The notes: generated by a model from the letters alone, not told the origin. DNA of 7,754 nucleotides from Chromatiales bacterium (GCA_024762485.1 JANTHH010000130.1:1-7754), one strand, 5' to 3'. Counted from the stretch's first letter, positions 1 to 6,201 are shown. Translations and numbers: made by a program.

Positions 1-717
1 ATGGCGGCCGCCTTCCACAAGGCCGGCTTCGAGTGCGTGGACGTGCACATGTCCGACATCCTCGCTGGCCGGGCCGGCCTGGAATCCTTCAAGGGCCTGG
101 TGGCCTGTGGCGGCTTCAGTTACGGCGACGTGCTCGGCGCCGGTGAGGGCTGGGCCAAGTCGGTCCTGTTCCATGCCCGCGCCCGTGACCAGTTCCAGGC
201 CTTTTTCGAGCGTGCCGACACCTTCGCGCTGGGCATCTGCAACGGCTGCCAGATGCTGTCGAACCTCAAGGAACTGATCCCCGGCGCCGGACACTGGCCG
301 CATTTCGTGCGCAACCGCTCCGAGCAGTTCGAGGCCCGCTTCGTCATGACCGAGGTGGTCGAGTCGCCGTCGCTGCTGCTCGCCGGCATGGCCGGTTCGC
401 GGATGCCCATCGCCGTGGCGCACGGCGAGGGCCGCGCCGAGTTCCGCGATCACGACCACCTGGAGCGCGCGCGCGGCCAGGTGGCGGTGCGCTATATCGA
501 GAACGACGGCAGCGTGGCCAGCCGTTATCCCGCGAATCCGAACGGTTCGCCGGAGGGCATCACCGGGCTCACCAGCACCGATGGCCGCGTCACCATCATG
601 ATGCCCCACCCGGAGCGGGTGGTGCGCGCGGTGCAGAACTCATGGCACCCCGCCGGATGGGAAGAGGACGGGCCGTGGATGCGCCTGTTCCGCAACGCCC
701 GGGTATGGGTGGACTGA
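1..717 (+). CDS. purL: Phosphoribosylformylglycinamidine synthase, C-terminal glutaminase domain (5'-truncated by window)
   Basis: This is the end of FGAM synthase, the cytoplasmic purine-synthesis enzyme that converts FGAR, glutamine and ATP to FGAM. The 238 visible residues are the class I glutamine amidotransferase domain, which releases ammonia from glutamine. Diagnostic stretches are GGFSYGDVLGAGEGWAKS (residues 37-54), the nucleophile Cys80 in GICNGCQ, and the His203/Glu205 pair in MMPHPERV. The close NSWHP...GPWMR...FRNAR ending is typical of proteobacterial PurL. The first codon is an ATG, but it is almost certainly internal: long-form PurL is about 1,300 residues, so roughly 1,050 lie upstream of the window. 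The stop is TGA at 715-717. The next gene probably starts inside this one, and an intrinsic terminator begins 17 bases after the stop. The family call is secure; only the 5' part is unseen. Confidence 0.98.
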   Translation: MAAAFHKAGFECVDVHMSDILAGRAGLESFKGLVACGGFSYGDVLGAGEGWAKSVLFHARARDQFQAFFERADTFALGICNGCQMLSNLKELIPGAGHWPHFVRNRSEQFEARFVMTEVVESPSLLLAGMAGSRMPIAVAHGEGRAEFRDHDHLERARGQVAVRYIENDGSVASRYPANPNGSPEGITGLTSTDGRVTIMMPHPERVVRAVQNSWHPAGWEEDGPWMRLFRNARVWVD

Positions 718-2801
718 GCAGCCCGGGATGGACAAGGCGGTGCCTCGGCACCGCTTTTTTCTGTGCGCTGCTGTGGCTTGCAGTGTCCGCGCCCCGGCCT
801 GCGCGGGCCGGGCTGGCGGTCGACCTCGTCATCGCCGATATCCAGGGCGACTCCCTCAGTGCCGAGGACATCAGGCTGCGTCTGCTGCAGGACGACGATG
901 GTCCCCTGCGGCTGCAGGGCCGGATCGCGCGCCTGCGTCTGCCGGGACTGGGTGTCCACCTCGAGGACCTGGCGCTGGAATGTCCGCAGCTGTCTGTCGA
1001 CGGCGCCGGTTACGGCTGCGAGGCCGCCACCCTGAAGGGGGCCGACGAGCGGCTGGGTCCGCAGGCGATCAAACTGAAGCTGCACTACCAGGCCGCCGAC
1101 GACTGGCGGCTCGACTTCTCCGGCCTGCGCCTGGCCAGGGGCCGCGTCAGCGGGCACTTCGAGTCCGATGGAAACGGCTGGCGCGGTGAGCTGAAGGCCC
1201 ACCGGCTGCAGCCCGGGCGGCTGGCTGCGCTGGTGCCCGCCCTGGGCGTGCCCGCCGGCTGGCGTATCGATGGCCGCATCGATGCCGGGTTGTCGCTGGT
1301 CGGCGAGGGGGGCGCGCTGCAGCGGCTGAAGCTGTCGGTCATGGGTCAGGACCTCGCGTACAGCGATCCCGATGGTCTGCAGGCCGCCGAGGGGCTGGCG
1401 CTGCATGGCGACCTGCAGGGGCAGGCGGATGCCGGAGAGTGGCGGGGACAGCTGCGCGCGACATTGAGCGCGGGTCAGCTGTATAGCGACCCGGTGTTCC
1501 TGGAGGTCGGCGAGCAGGCGGTGACACTACGCAGCGGTTTCCACAGCCGTGACACGCTGGGCGACCTGGAACTGGGTGCGGCCAGGCTGCATTGGCCGGG
1601 ACTGCTGGAGGCGCGGGTCGATGGCCGGCTTGGGCTGGGCGGGGCAGGGCACCGTCAGCTGGTACTCGACCTGACGCTGCCCAATTTGGAGAGCGCCTAT
1701 CCAAGGCTTCTGCAGCCCCTGCTGCTCGGTAGTGCACTGGATGACGTGGCGATGGCGGGCGGGGCCGGCATCCGTTTGCGGCTGGATGACCGGGGCCCGT
1801 CGATGCTGGCGGTGCGGTTCGATGAAGTCCACGTGGACGATAATCCGGGGCGCTTCGGCGTCGCCGGGCTCGACGGTGAACTGAACTGGCAGCGCCAGGG
1901 CGAGTCGCCCGCCTCCCGTCTGACCACCCGCTCCGCCCATCTCTACAGCATCGATCTGGGCGCGACGGCGGTGGATTTTCTCGCCCAGGGCGACCGGCTG
2001 ACACTGAGCGGGCCGATGGTGGTGCCACTGCTGGAGGGCGAGGCACGGTTGCAGTCTTTCGCACTCACCGGCCTGCTCGATGGGCCGGGGATCGCCTGGC
2101 AGGCATCCGCCGAGTTGTCACACCTGTCGCTGATGTCGCTCAGTCAACGTCTGGACTGGCCGACCATCAGCGGGGAACTCAATGGCCATATCCCGGGTCT
2201 CTCCTACCGGCAGGGCGTGATGCGCCTGGGGGGCGAGTTGAGCGCCGAGGCGCTGGGCGGCGAGATCCGCATTACCGATCTGACGCTGCGCGACCCGCTC
2301 GGGCCGGTACCGGTGCTGGAAGCGGATGCCCGACTGCGCGGTCTGGACCTGGAGCAGCTGACCCGGACCTTTTCCTTCGGGCGCATCACCGGCCTGCTGG
2401 ACGGCGAGGTGAAGGGACTGCAGCTGGTCGGCTGGCAGCCGAGCCGCTTTGAGGCCCGATTCCATTCCCCCGAAGGGGGCGCCGGTCCACCGCGCCGCAT
2501 CAGCCAGCGTGCGGTGGAGAACCTGACCGAGCTGGGCAATGGCGTCGCGGTCGGACTGTCGGGGACGTTTTTGCGCTTTTTCGAGGATTTCGCCTACGAT
2601 CGTATCCTGCTCGTGGTCAGGCTGGCGGGGCAGAATGCCGAACTGGATGGCATGCCTCACCCCGGTGGCGGTTATTATCTGGTGCGCGGGCGTGGCCTGC
2701 CGCGGATCGACGTGGTCGGCCGCAACCGGCGGGTGGCCTGGCGCGACCTGGTGGATCGACTGAAGAATATCCGTTTCGAGGGAGTCCAGGTCCAGCACTG
2801 A
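705..2801 (+). CDS. YdbH-family AsmA-like envelope protein (probable intermembrane lipid transport)
   Basis: From the ATG at 705 the product is 698 residues. An N-terminal signal (TRR, then a hydrophobic stretch ending SAPRPARA, cleavage near residue 35) sends it to the envelope. The body is the repetitive, beta-rich, low-complexity sequence typical of AsmA-like bridge proteins. The last ~200 residues carry the family's conserved block: GRITGLLDGEVKGL, RISQRAVENL (about residue 597), LSGTFLRFFEDFAYDR, GGYYLVRGRGLPRIDVVGRNRRV, and a final DRLKNI. This is the YdbH-like domain. In E. coli, YdbH acts redundantly with TamB and YhdP in moving phospholipid to the outer membrane, working with YnbE and YdbL; the next gene fits those partners. 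E. coli YdbH is longer (about 880 residues). The start is uncertain: in-frame ATGs lie at 642, 657 and 705 and a GTG at 675, and only the GTG has a purine-rich stretch (AAGAGG, 662-667) at a plausible distance. I prefer 705 because it gives a normal signal peptide and a short 13-base overlap with purL. An intrinsic terminator lies within codons 10-19. Confidence 0.85.
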   Translation: MGGLSSPGWTRRCLGTAFFCALLWLAVSAPRPARAGLAVDLVIADIQGDSLSAEDIRLRLLQDDDGPLRLQGRIARLRLPGLGVHLEDLALECPQLSVDGAGYGCEAATLKGADERLGPQAIKLKLHYQAADDWRLDFSGLRLARGRVSGHFESDGNGWRGELKAHRLQPGRLAALVPALGVPAGWRIDGRIDAGLSLVGEGGALQRLKLSVMGQDLAYSDPDGLQAAEGLALHGDLQGQADAGEWRGQLRATLSAGQLYSDPVFLEVGEQAVTLRSGFHSRDTLGDLELGAARLHWPGLLEARVDGRLGLGGAGHRQLVLDLTLPNLESAYPRLLQPLLLGSALDDVAMAGGAGIRLRLDDRGPSMLAVRFDEVHVDDNPGRFGVAGLDGELNWQRQGESPASRLTTRSAHLYSIDLGATAVDFLAQGDRLTLSGPMVVPLLEGEARLQSFALTGLLDGPGIAWQASAELSHLSLMSLSQRLDWPTISGELNGHIPGLSYRQGVMRLGGELSAEALGGEIRITDLTLRDPLGPVPVLEADARLRGLDLEQLTRTFSFGRITGLLDGEVKGLQLVGWQPSRFEARFHSPEGGAGPPRRISQRAVENLTELGNGVAVGLSGTFLRFFEDFAYDRILLVVRLAGQNAELDGMPHPGGGYYLVRGRGLPRIDVVGRNRRVAWRDLVDRLKNIRFEGVQVQH
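734..760 (+). terminator. Intrinsic terminator after purL, inside the next gene's signal-peptide codons
   Basis: The stem GCGGTGC (737-743) pairs with GCACCGC (748-754) around a four-base CTCG loop. It is followed by six T residues (755-760). AAG at 734-736 can extend the stem into the T tract. The first stem base is 17 bases after the purL stop, the normal place for a purL terminator. However, the same bases read in frame as RRCLGTAFF within the ydbH-like signal peptide, so transcription of that gene must pass through it. Termination efficiency cannot be judged from sequence alone. Confidence 0.75.
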
Positions 2802-2820
2802 GGCCTGAAGGAGAAGACCG

Positions 2821-3456
2821 ATGAACAAACGCCTGCTTTCACTGCCGATGATGAGCCTGTTGCTCACCGCCTGCGTCACCATCAACATCTATTTCCCCGC
2901 AGCGGCGGCGGAAGAGGCCGCGCGGACCATCGTGCGCGAGGCCCTCGGTGCCGAAAAGCCGGCTGCCGAACCCGGGCCGGAAAAGCAGCCGCCCGCAGCG
3001 CCCGATGACAGGCAGTCACAGCGTGGCGATCAGCGGCCGGATGCGGCACGGTACGCCGAGGCGGTGCTCAACTGGCTGGTGCCGGCTGCGCATGCCGCCG
3101 GTGAGGCGGACATCAATATCAATACCCCGGCGATCAGCCGGCTGCGTGCCTCCATGTCGCGCCGCAGTTCGGACTTGGCGCCCTACTATCGCAGTGGTGC
3201 CATTGGATTTGATCGTAATGGCCTGGTGGCGGTACGTGATCTGAATGCGGTTCCGCTGAAGGAACGCGGCAGATTGCGCAGCCTGGTGGCGGATGAGAAT
3301 CGTGACAGGAATGCCCTCTACCGCGAGATCGCCCGTGCCAATGGTCACCCGGAATGGGAGGCGGATATCCGCAAGACCTTCGCCCGCGTCTGGGTCGAAG
3401 AGGCCTATGCCGGTTATTGGTATCAGGACGCCAGTGGGAAGTGGCGTCGTAAATAA
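2821..3456 (+). CDS. DUF1318 (YdbL-like) lipoprotein with YnbE-like N-terminus
   Basis: A 211-residue predicted lipoprotein. The lipobox LLTAC puts the lipidated cysteine at residue 18, followed at once by VTINIYFPAAAAEEAA. A Pro/Glu/Ala-rich linker (about 42-75) leads to a C-terminal domain (about 97-211) starting ADININTPAI. It continues with AVRDLNAVPLKERGRLRSLVADEN, split here as AVRDLNAVPLK and ERGRLRSLVADEN, and ends GYWYQDASGKWRRK. That ending and the Asn-Arg-Asp-Arg...Leu-Tyr-x-x-Ile-Ala pattern match YdbL/DUF1318. In E. coli, YnbE is a tiny lipoprotein with a short ITIN-type strand that stacks on the YdbH C-terminus, and YdbL is a separate periplasmic chaperone-like protein. Here both roles may sit in one chain; that is inference from the layout. 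The gene follows the ydbH-like gene after 19 bp with a good Shine-Dalgarno (AAGGAG, 2808-2813, 7 bases before ATG), so the two are probably cotranscribed. Confidence 0.85.
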   Translation: MNKRLLSLPMMSLLLTACVTINIYFPAAAAEEAARTIVREALGAEKPAAEPGPEKQPPAAPDDRQSQRGDQRPDAARYAEAVLNWLVPAAHAAGEADININTPAISRLRASMSRRSSDLAPYYRSGAIGFDRNGLVAVRDLNAVPLKERGRLRSLVADENRDRNALYREIARANGHPEWEADIRKTFARVWVEEAYAGYWYQDASGKWRRK

Positions 3457-3465
3457 GGGCATAGG

Positions 3466-3510
3466 GCGATGACGGTCACAGCTGTGGGACTGTGCACTGT
3501 GCGTCATCGC
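3466..3510 (+). other. Long imperfect hairpin in the gap between the DUF1318 and OmpA-like lipoprotein genes
   Basis: GCGATGACG (3466-3474) pairs perfectly with CGTCATCGC (3502-3510). After a two-base bulge (GT), CACAG (3477-3481) pairs with CTGTG (3497-3501), giving 14 base pairs around a 15-base loop. The interior also holds two short palindromes, CACAGCTGTG (3477-3486) and GTGCAC (3492-3497). No T run follows, so it does not look like a standard intrinsic terminator. It starts 10 bases after the upstream stop. It could be an RNA 3'-end protector, a processing or Rho-linked site, or a protein operator on DNA. Confidence 0.5.
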
Positions 3511-3518
3511 TGCCTCGA

Positions 3519-3524
3519 TATAAC
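3519..3524 (+). promoter_or_regulatory. Possible -10 element for the OmpA-like lipoprotein gene
   Basis: TATAAC lies in one of the few AT-rich patches of this gap, about 55 bases before the ATG at 3580. No convincing -35 hexamer sits 16-18 bases upstream, where the hairpin lies. The call rests on the -10 hexamer and position only, so it is weak. Confidence 0.2.
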
Positions 3525-3579
3525 ATGCCGGTCATACGTTACTTGATTTGAAATCGGCTGGATTGAAGGAGTTCAAGAG

Positions 3580-4275
3580 ATGAAGCTTGCAAAAGGTGTG
3601 ATGGCGGTGATGCTGTCCAGTGTGTTGGTGCTGGCCGGTTGTATGCAGCAGGATGATCCCAATCGGCGCGCCCAGACCGGTGCCCTGGTGGGTGCCGTCG
3701 CCGGGGCCGTGCTGGGTCACCAGCTCGATGACGATTCCGGCAAGTGGGTCGGTGCCGCCGTGGGTGCACTGACTGGCGCTGCCGTCGGCCACTACATGGA
3801 CAACCAGCAGCGTGATTTCGAGTCGTCACTGGCCCAGGAGCGCAGCGCCCATCAGCTCGAGATCGAGCGGATGAAGGACGATACCCTGAAGCTGACGGTG
3901 GACAGTGAAGTCTCCTTCGACTTCGGCAAGGCCGATATCAAGCCCGCCTTCAAGCCGTCCCTGGACAAGCTGGCCGAGGTCATCCGCAAGTACGACCGCA
4001 CCGTGGTGCACATCGTCGGGCACACCGACAATGTCGGCTCGGATGCCTATAACCAACGGCTCTCCGAGCAACGCGCGCGCGCGGTGGCGGATTACCTGAT
4101 CAGCCGTGGTGTCCCCGCCAGCCGTCTGCGCACCGAGGGCCGGGGAGAGCGTGAGCCCCGCGCCAGCAATGCCACCGAGGCCGGTCGCCAGCTCAACCGT
4201 CGGGTGGAGATCTTCGTCAAGCCGCTGGTCGAAGGGCAGGAGCAGCGGGCCTACGAGTCGCCCCGCTACTACTGA
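3580..4275 (+). CDS. OmpA-family peptidoglycan-binding lipoprotein with glycine-zipper region (YiaD/Pal-like)
   Basis: The 231-residue product is predicted to be anchored by lipid in the outer membrane while holding peptidoglycan. The signal peptide ends in lipobox LAGC (Cys21). Residues 32-72 form two glycine/alanine-rich zipper segments (GALVGAVAGAVLGH and GAAVGALTGAAVGH). A short charged, probably coiled stretch (about 76-103) follows. The OmpA C-terminal domain spans about 105-215: SFDFGKADIKP, then HIVGHTDNVG and LSEQRARAV, and finally NRRVEIFV. Asp150 and Arg165 occupy the positions that contact diaminopimelate in OmpA domains, with the usual 15-residue spacing. Domain order resembles YiaD-type lipoproteins. 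The Shine-Dalgarno GAAGGAG (3565-3571) lies 8 bases before the ATG. The gene is closed by a strong terminator, so it is either the last gene of the envelope unit or a single-gene unit. The specific partner or role is not evident. Confidence 0.93.
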   Translation: MKLAKGVMAVMLSSVLVLAGCMQQDDPNRRAQTGALVGAVAGAVLGHQLDDDSGKWVGAAVGALTGAAVGHYMDNQQRDFESSLAQERSAHQLEIERMKDDTLKLTVDSEVSFDFGKADIKPAFKPSLDKLAEVIRKYDRTVVHIVGHTDNVGSDAYNQRLSEQRARAVADYLISRGVPASRLRTEGRGEREPRASNATEAGRQLNRRVEIFVKPLVEGQEQRAYESPRYY

Positions 4276-4289
4276 GCTCCATCCGGGGG

Positions 4290-4332
4290 AAGACACCCCG
4301 CGCCGGCAGCCATCGCCGGCGCGGGGTGTCTT
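4290..4332 (+). terminator. Strong stem-loop terminator after the OmpA-like lipoprotein gene
   Basis: AGACACCCCGCGCCGGC (4291-4307) is perfectly complementary to GCCGGCGCGGGGTGTCT (4315-4331), a 17-bp very GC-rich stem with a 7-base loop (AGCCATC). An A at 4290 and a T at 4332 add one pair. The T tract is short (TTT, then G), so termination rests mainly on stem strength. It begins 14 bases after the stop at 4275 and separates the envelope lipoprotein gene from msrPQ. Confidence 0.82.
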
Positions 4333-4341
4333 TGCGCCATG

Positions 4342-4373
4342 CCACCTGCTGAACCGTCTCCATCCAGCGGTGG
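4342..4373 (+). other. Bulged hairpin in the msrP upstream region
   Basis: CCACC-T-GCTG (4342-4351) pairs with CAGCGGTGG (4365-4373), nine base pairs with one bulged T and a 13-base loop. It sits just after the terminator and about 90 bases before msrP. It may be chance structure in GC-rich DNA or part of a transcript leader. Confidence 0.25.
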
Positions 4374-4397
4374 TGCGAGAACCCCTTTGAAATATCC

Positions 4398-4414
4398 ACC
4401 GGGTGGCACCCGGT
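4398..4414 (+). promoter_or_regulatory. Inverted repeat upstream of msrP, candidate operator
   Basis: ACCGGGTG and CACCCGGT form an 8-1-8 perfect dyad centred 58 bases before the msrP ATG. It lies between an AT-rich patch (TTTGAAATAT, 4386-4395) and GATAAC (4424-4429). The spacing and symmetry suit a dimeric regulator, but the half-site matches no regulator I can name. It can also fold as a short RNA hairpin. A clear sigma70 promoter for msrPQ was not found. Confidence 0.35.
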
Positions 4415-4463
4415 CTTCTGAGCGATAACGACTTTCACCGCACGCACCCAGGAGACCCCTTGC

Positions 4464-5423
4464 ATGCCGATCCACAAGCGCAGCGCCATCCGAAATTCCG
4501 AGATCACCGAACAGGCCGTCTGGGAGGACCGACGACGCCTGATGAAGCTGGCCGGTGCTGCCGGGATCGGACTGGCCACAGGCCAGGCTGCGGCACTGGT
4601 GAGCGGACCGGGCAAGCAACCGACGATTCCAGGGGTGCGCGAGACCGGCTATGGCAGGGGTCTCACCGTCAATGATTACGCCGATGCCACCGGCTATAAC
4701 AACTTCTATGAATTCGGCACCGACAAGCGGGATCCGGCACGACACGCCCATACCCTGAAGACCTCTCCCTGGACCGTCCGTGTCGATGGCGAGTGTGAGC
4801 GCCCGGGCGAGATCGGCATGGAGGATATCTTTGCAAAGATCCCGCAGGAGGAACGTATCTATCGCTTCCGCTGTGTCGAGGCCTGGGCGATGGTGGTGCC
4901 TTGGGTGGGCTTCCCGTTGTCTGCGTTGCTGGAACGCTTTAAGCCGACCTCGCGCGCGAAATATGTCGCCTTCGAGACCCTCTACGATCCAGAGCAGATG
5001 CCGGGTCAGAAGCGGCGTATCCTCGACTGGCCCTACCGTGAGGGGCTGCGCATGGACGAGGCGATGCACCCGCTGACCCTGCTGGCCACCGGGATCTACG
5101 GCGAGCGATTGCCTAACCAGAACGGCGCACCCCTTCGGCTCGTCGTGCCCTGGAAATATGGTTTCAAAAGCATCAAGTCGATCGTGTCCATCCGCTTCAC
5201 CGAGACCATTCCCCACACCACATGGTGGAAACTGGCCCCGCGGGAGTATGGTTTCTACGCCAACGTCAATCCGGCGGTGGATCATCCGCGCTGGAGCCAG
5301 AAGAAACACCGCCTGCTCGGCGAGGGGCTGTTCTCGGGCAAGCATGAGACCCTGCCCTTCAACGGCTACGCCGACGAGGTGGCGGGGCTCTACAAGGGCA
5401 TGGACCTGCGCAAGTTCTTCTGA
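4464..5423 (+). CDS. msrP: Protein-methionine-sulfoxide reductase catalytic subunit MsrP (molybdopterin enzyme)
   Basis: MsrP (formerly YedY) is a periplasmic Mo-molybdopterin oxidoreductase that reduces methionine sulfoxide in oxidised envelope proteins, with electrons delivered through MsrQ. The 319-residue product is close to the E. coli precursor (334). A twin-arginine signal occupies about residues 21-48, with RRRLMKLAG as the Tat motif and a small hydrophobic core. The typical NNFYEFGTDK (79-88) follows. The sulfite-oxidase-type core includes YRFRCVEAWAMVVPWVGF, where Cys137 is the expected Mo ligand. LPNQNGAPLRLVVPWKYGFK (216-235) marks the cofactor-binding fold, and the C-terminus RWSQ...LPFNGYADEVAGLY is family-typical. 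The Shine-Dalgarno AGGAG (4450-4454) is 9 bases before the ATG. msrQ follows 3 bases after the stop, so the two genes are surely cotranscribed and probably translationally coupled. Confidence 0.96.
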   Translation: MPIHKRSAIRNSEITEQAVWEDRRRLMKLAGAAGIGLATGQAAALVSGPGKQPTIPGVRETGYGRGLTVNDYADATGYNNFYEFGTDKRDPARHAHTLKTSPWTVRVDGECERPGEIGMEDIFAKIPQEERIYRFRCVEAWAMVVPWVGFPLSALLERFKPTSRAKYVAFETLYDPEQMPGQKRRILDWPYREGLRMDEAMHPLTLLATGIYGERLPNQNGAPLRLVVPWKYGFKSIKSIVSIRFTETIPHTTWWKLAPREYGFYANVNPAVDHPRWSQKKHRLLGEGLFSGKHETLPFNGYADEVAGLYKGMDLRKFF

Positions 5424-5426
5424 CCG

Positions 5427-6050
5427 ATGAACGCATTCGCCCGCCCTCCCTGGCAGCGCTGGTTGCTCAAGCCCGCCGTCTTCATCGTCTGCCTGCTCCC
5501 CCTGCTGGCACTGATCGACGCCCTGCAGTCCGGTACCCTGGGCCCCAACCCGGTGGAGGCGGTGCTCCATGCCACGGGCGACTGGGCACTGCGCTTCCTG
5601 CTGCTGACCCTGGCCATGACACCGCTGCGACGGCTGACCGGACAGGGAATCTGGCTGCGCCTGCGACGTATGCTCGGCTTGTTCTGTTTTTTCTATGCCA
5701 GCCTGCATTTCATGACCTGGCTCGGACTCGATCGTGAATTCGCCTGGGATGGCGTGCTCGAGGACATCGTCAAGCGCCCATACATCACCCTCGGCTTCCT
5801 TGCCTTTGTGCTGTTGATCCCGCTGGCGGCAACCTCCACCAAGGGGATGATGCGGCGCCTCGGTTCCCGCTGGCGGCGCCTGCACCGGGCGGTTTATCTG
5901 ATTGCGGTCCTCGCGGTGGCGCACTTCCTCTGGCTGGTCAAGGCAGACCTGTTTGAGCCCTTGCTCTATTCCGGATTGCTGGTGTTGCTGCTGCTGGCCC
6001 GTGGCAACACGGCCTGGCTTGCGTCCCGCGCAGGCCGCCCGGTTGGCTGA
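5427..6050 (+). CDS. msrQ: Haem-binding membrane subunit MsrQ of the methionine sulfoxide reductase system
   Basis: MsrQ (formerly YedZ) is an inner-membrane b-type haem protein of the ferric-reductase-like transmembrane family that passes electrons to MsrP. The 207 residues match the usual length (E. coli about 211). Hydrophobic segments lie near residues 15-32, 53-65, 82-100, 118-135, 155-171 and 178-191, consistent with six membrane spans. Signature stretches are GPNPVEAVLHATGDWALRFL, TPLRRLTG, RRMLGLFCFFYASLHF and RRLHRAVYLIAVLAVAHF. His94, His153 and His166 correspond by position to the conserved haem-ligand histidines of E. coli MsrQ. The start is fixed by the 3-base gap after msrP. The purine-rich end of msrP supplies no strong ribosome-binding site, so reinitiation after msrP is plausible. 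Confidence 0.95.
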   Translation: MNAFARPPWQRWLLKPAVFIVCLLPLLALIDALQSGTLGPNPVEAVLHATGDWALRFLLLTLAMTPLRRLTGQGIWLRLRRMLGLFCFFYASLHFMTWLGLDREFAWDGVLEDIVKRPYITLGFLAFVLLIPLAATSTKGMMRRLGSRWRRLHRAVYLIAVLAVAHFLWLVKADLFEPLLYSGLLVLLLLARGNTAWLASRAGRPVG

Positions 6051-6148
6051 AGGCCGGTATTTGGCCTGCTCCTGCCTGGAGTCGGCAAAATGCGAAGACG
6101 GTCAAGGTGATCACAGGAAAGCTGGGGTCGTGCCTTCAATTTAGGGTT

Positions 6149-6176
6149 TTTACTAGGTTAAGGCTATGGCTATAAT
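6149..6176 (+). promoter_or_regulatory. Sigma70-type promoter for soxB
   Basis: A perfect TATAAT (6171-6176) is preceded at a 16-base spacing by TTTACT (6149-6154), which matches TTGACA at four of six positions. The -10 overlaps a tandem GGCTAT repeat (6162-6173). Transcription would start near 6183, leaving a leader of roughly 80 bases. This AT-rich patch stands out strongly in otherwise GC-rich DNA. A short inverted repeat, GCCTT (6132-6136) with AAGGC (6160-6164), flanks the -35 and could bind a regulator, but it is too short to be convincing. Confidence 0.6.
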
Positions 6177-6201
6177 GCCGCGTCGCAATTAACAATCATT
6201 T

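Noticed and set aside
728..1189. + strand open frame starting MDKAVPRHRFF just after the purL stop
   Set aside because: Its start overlaps the terminator stem and the product is Arg/Ala/Pro-rich with no signal or domain. The alternative frame continues into the conserved YdbH-like domain.
525..1406. Long minus-strand open frame opposite the purL end and the ydbH-like gene
   Set aside because: It is the complement shadow of GC-rich coding DNA. Its product is Gln/Pro/Arg-rich with no domain, and both + strand frames opposite it are recognised genes.
3543..3557. TTGATTTGAAATCGG resembling an FNR/Anr box
   Set aside because: The second half does not match ATCAA at the required four-base spacing; only an 11-base imperfect dyad (GATTTGAAATC) remains, likely chance.
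4387..4429. TTGAAA and GATAAC as a sigma70 promoter for msrP
   Set aside because: The spacing between the hexamers is 31 bases, far beyond the usual 16-18.
4269..5924. 551-codon minus-strand open frame opposite msrP and msrQ
   Set aside because: The + strand carries two unmistakable genes across the whole span. The minus product is Gln/His/Gly-rich, has no recognisable domain, and crosses the strong terminator stem.
6107..6114. GTGATCAC palindrome as a possible CRP-type site upstream of soxB
   Set aside because: CRP-type sites need TGTGA and TCACA separated by six bases. Here the half-sites are contiguous, and an eight-base palindrome alone is weak.
6145..6151. T run (GGTTTTT) as a terminator for msrPQ
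   Set aside because: No adequate GC-rich stem precedes it; the best adjacent pairing is about three bases. It fits better as part of the soxB -35 region.
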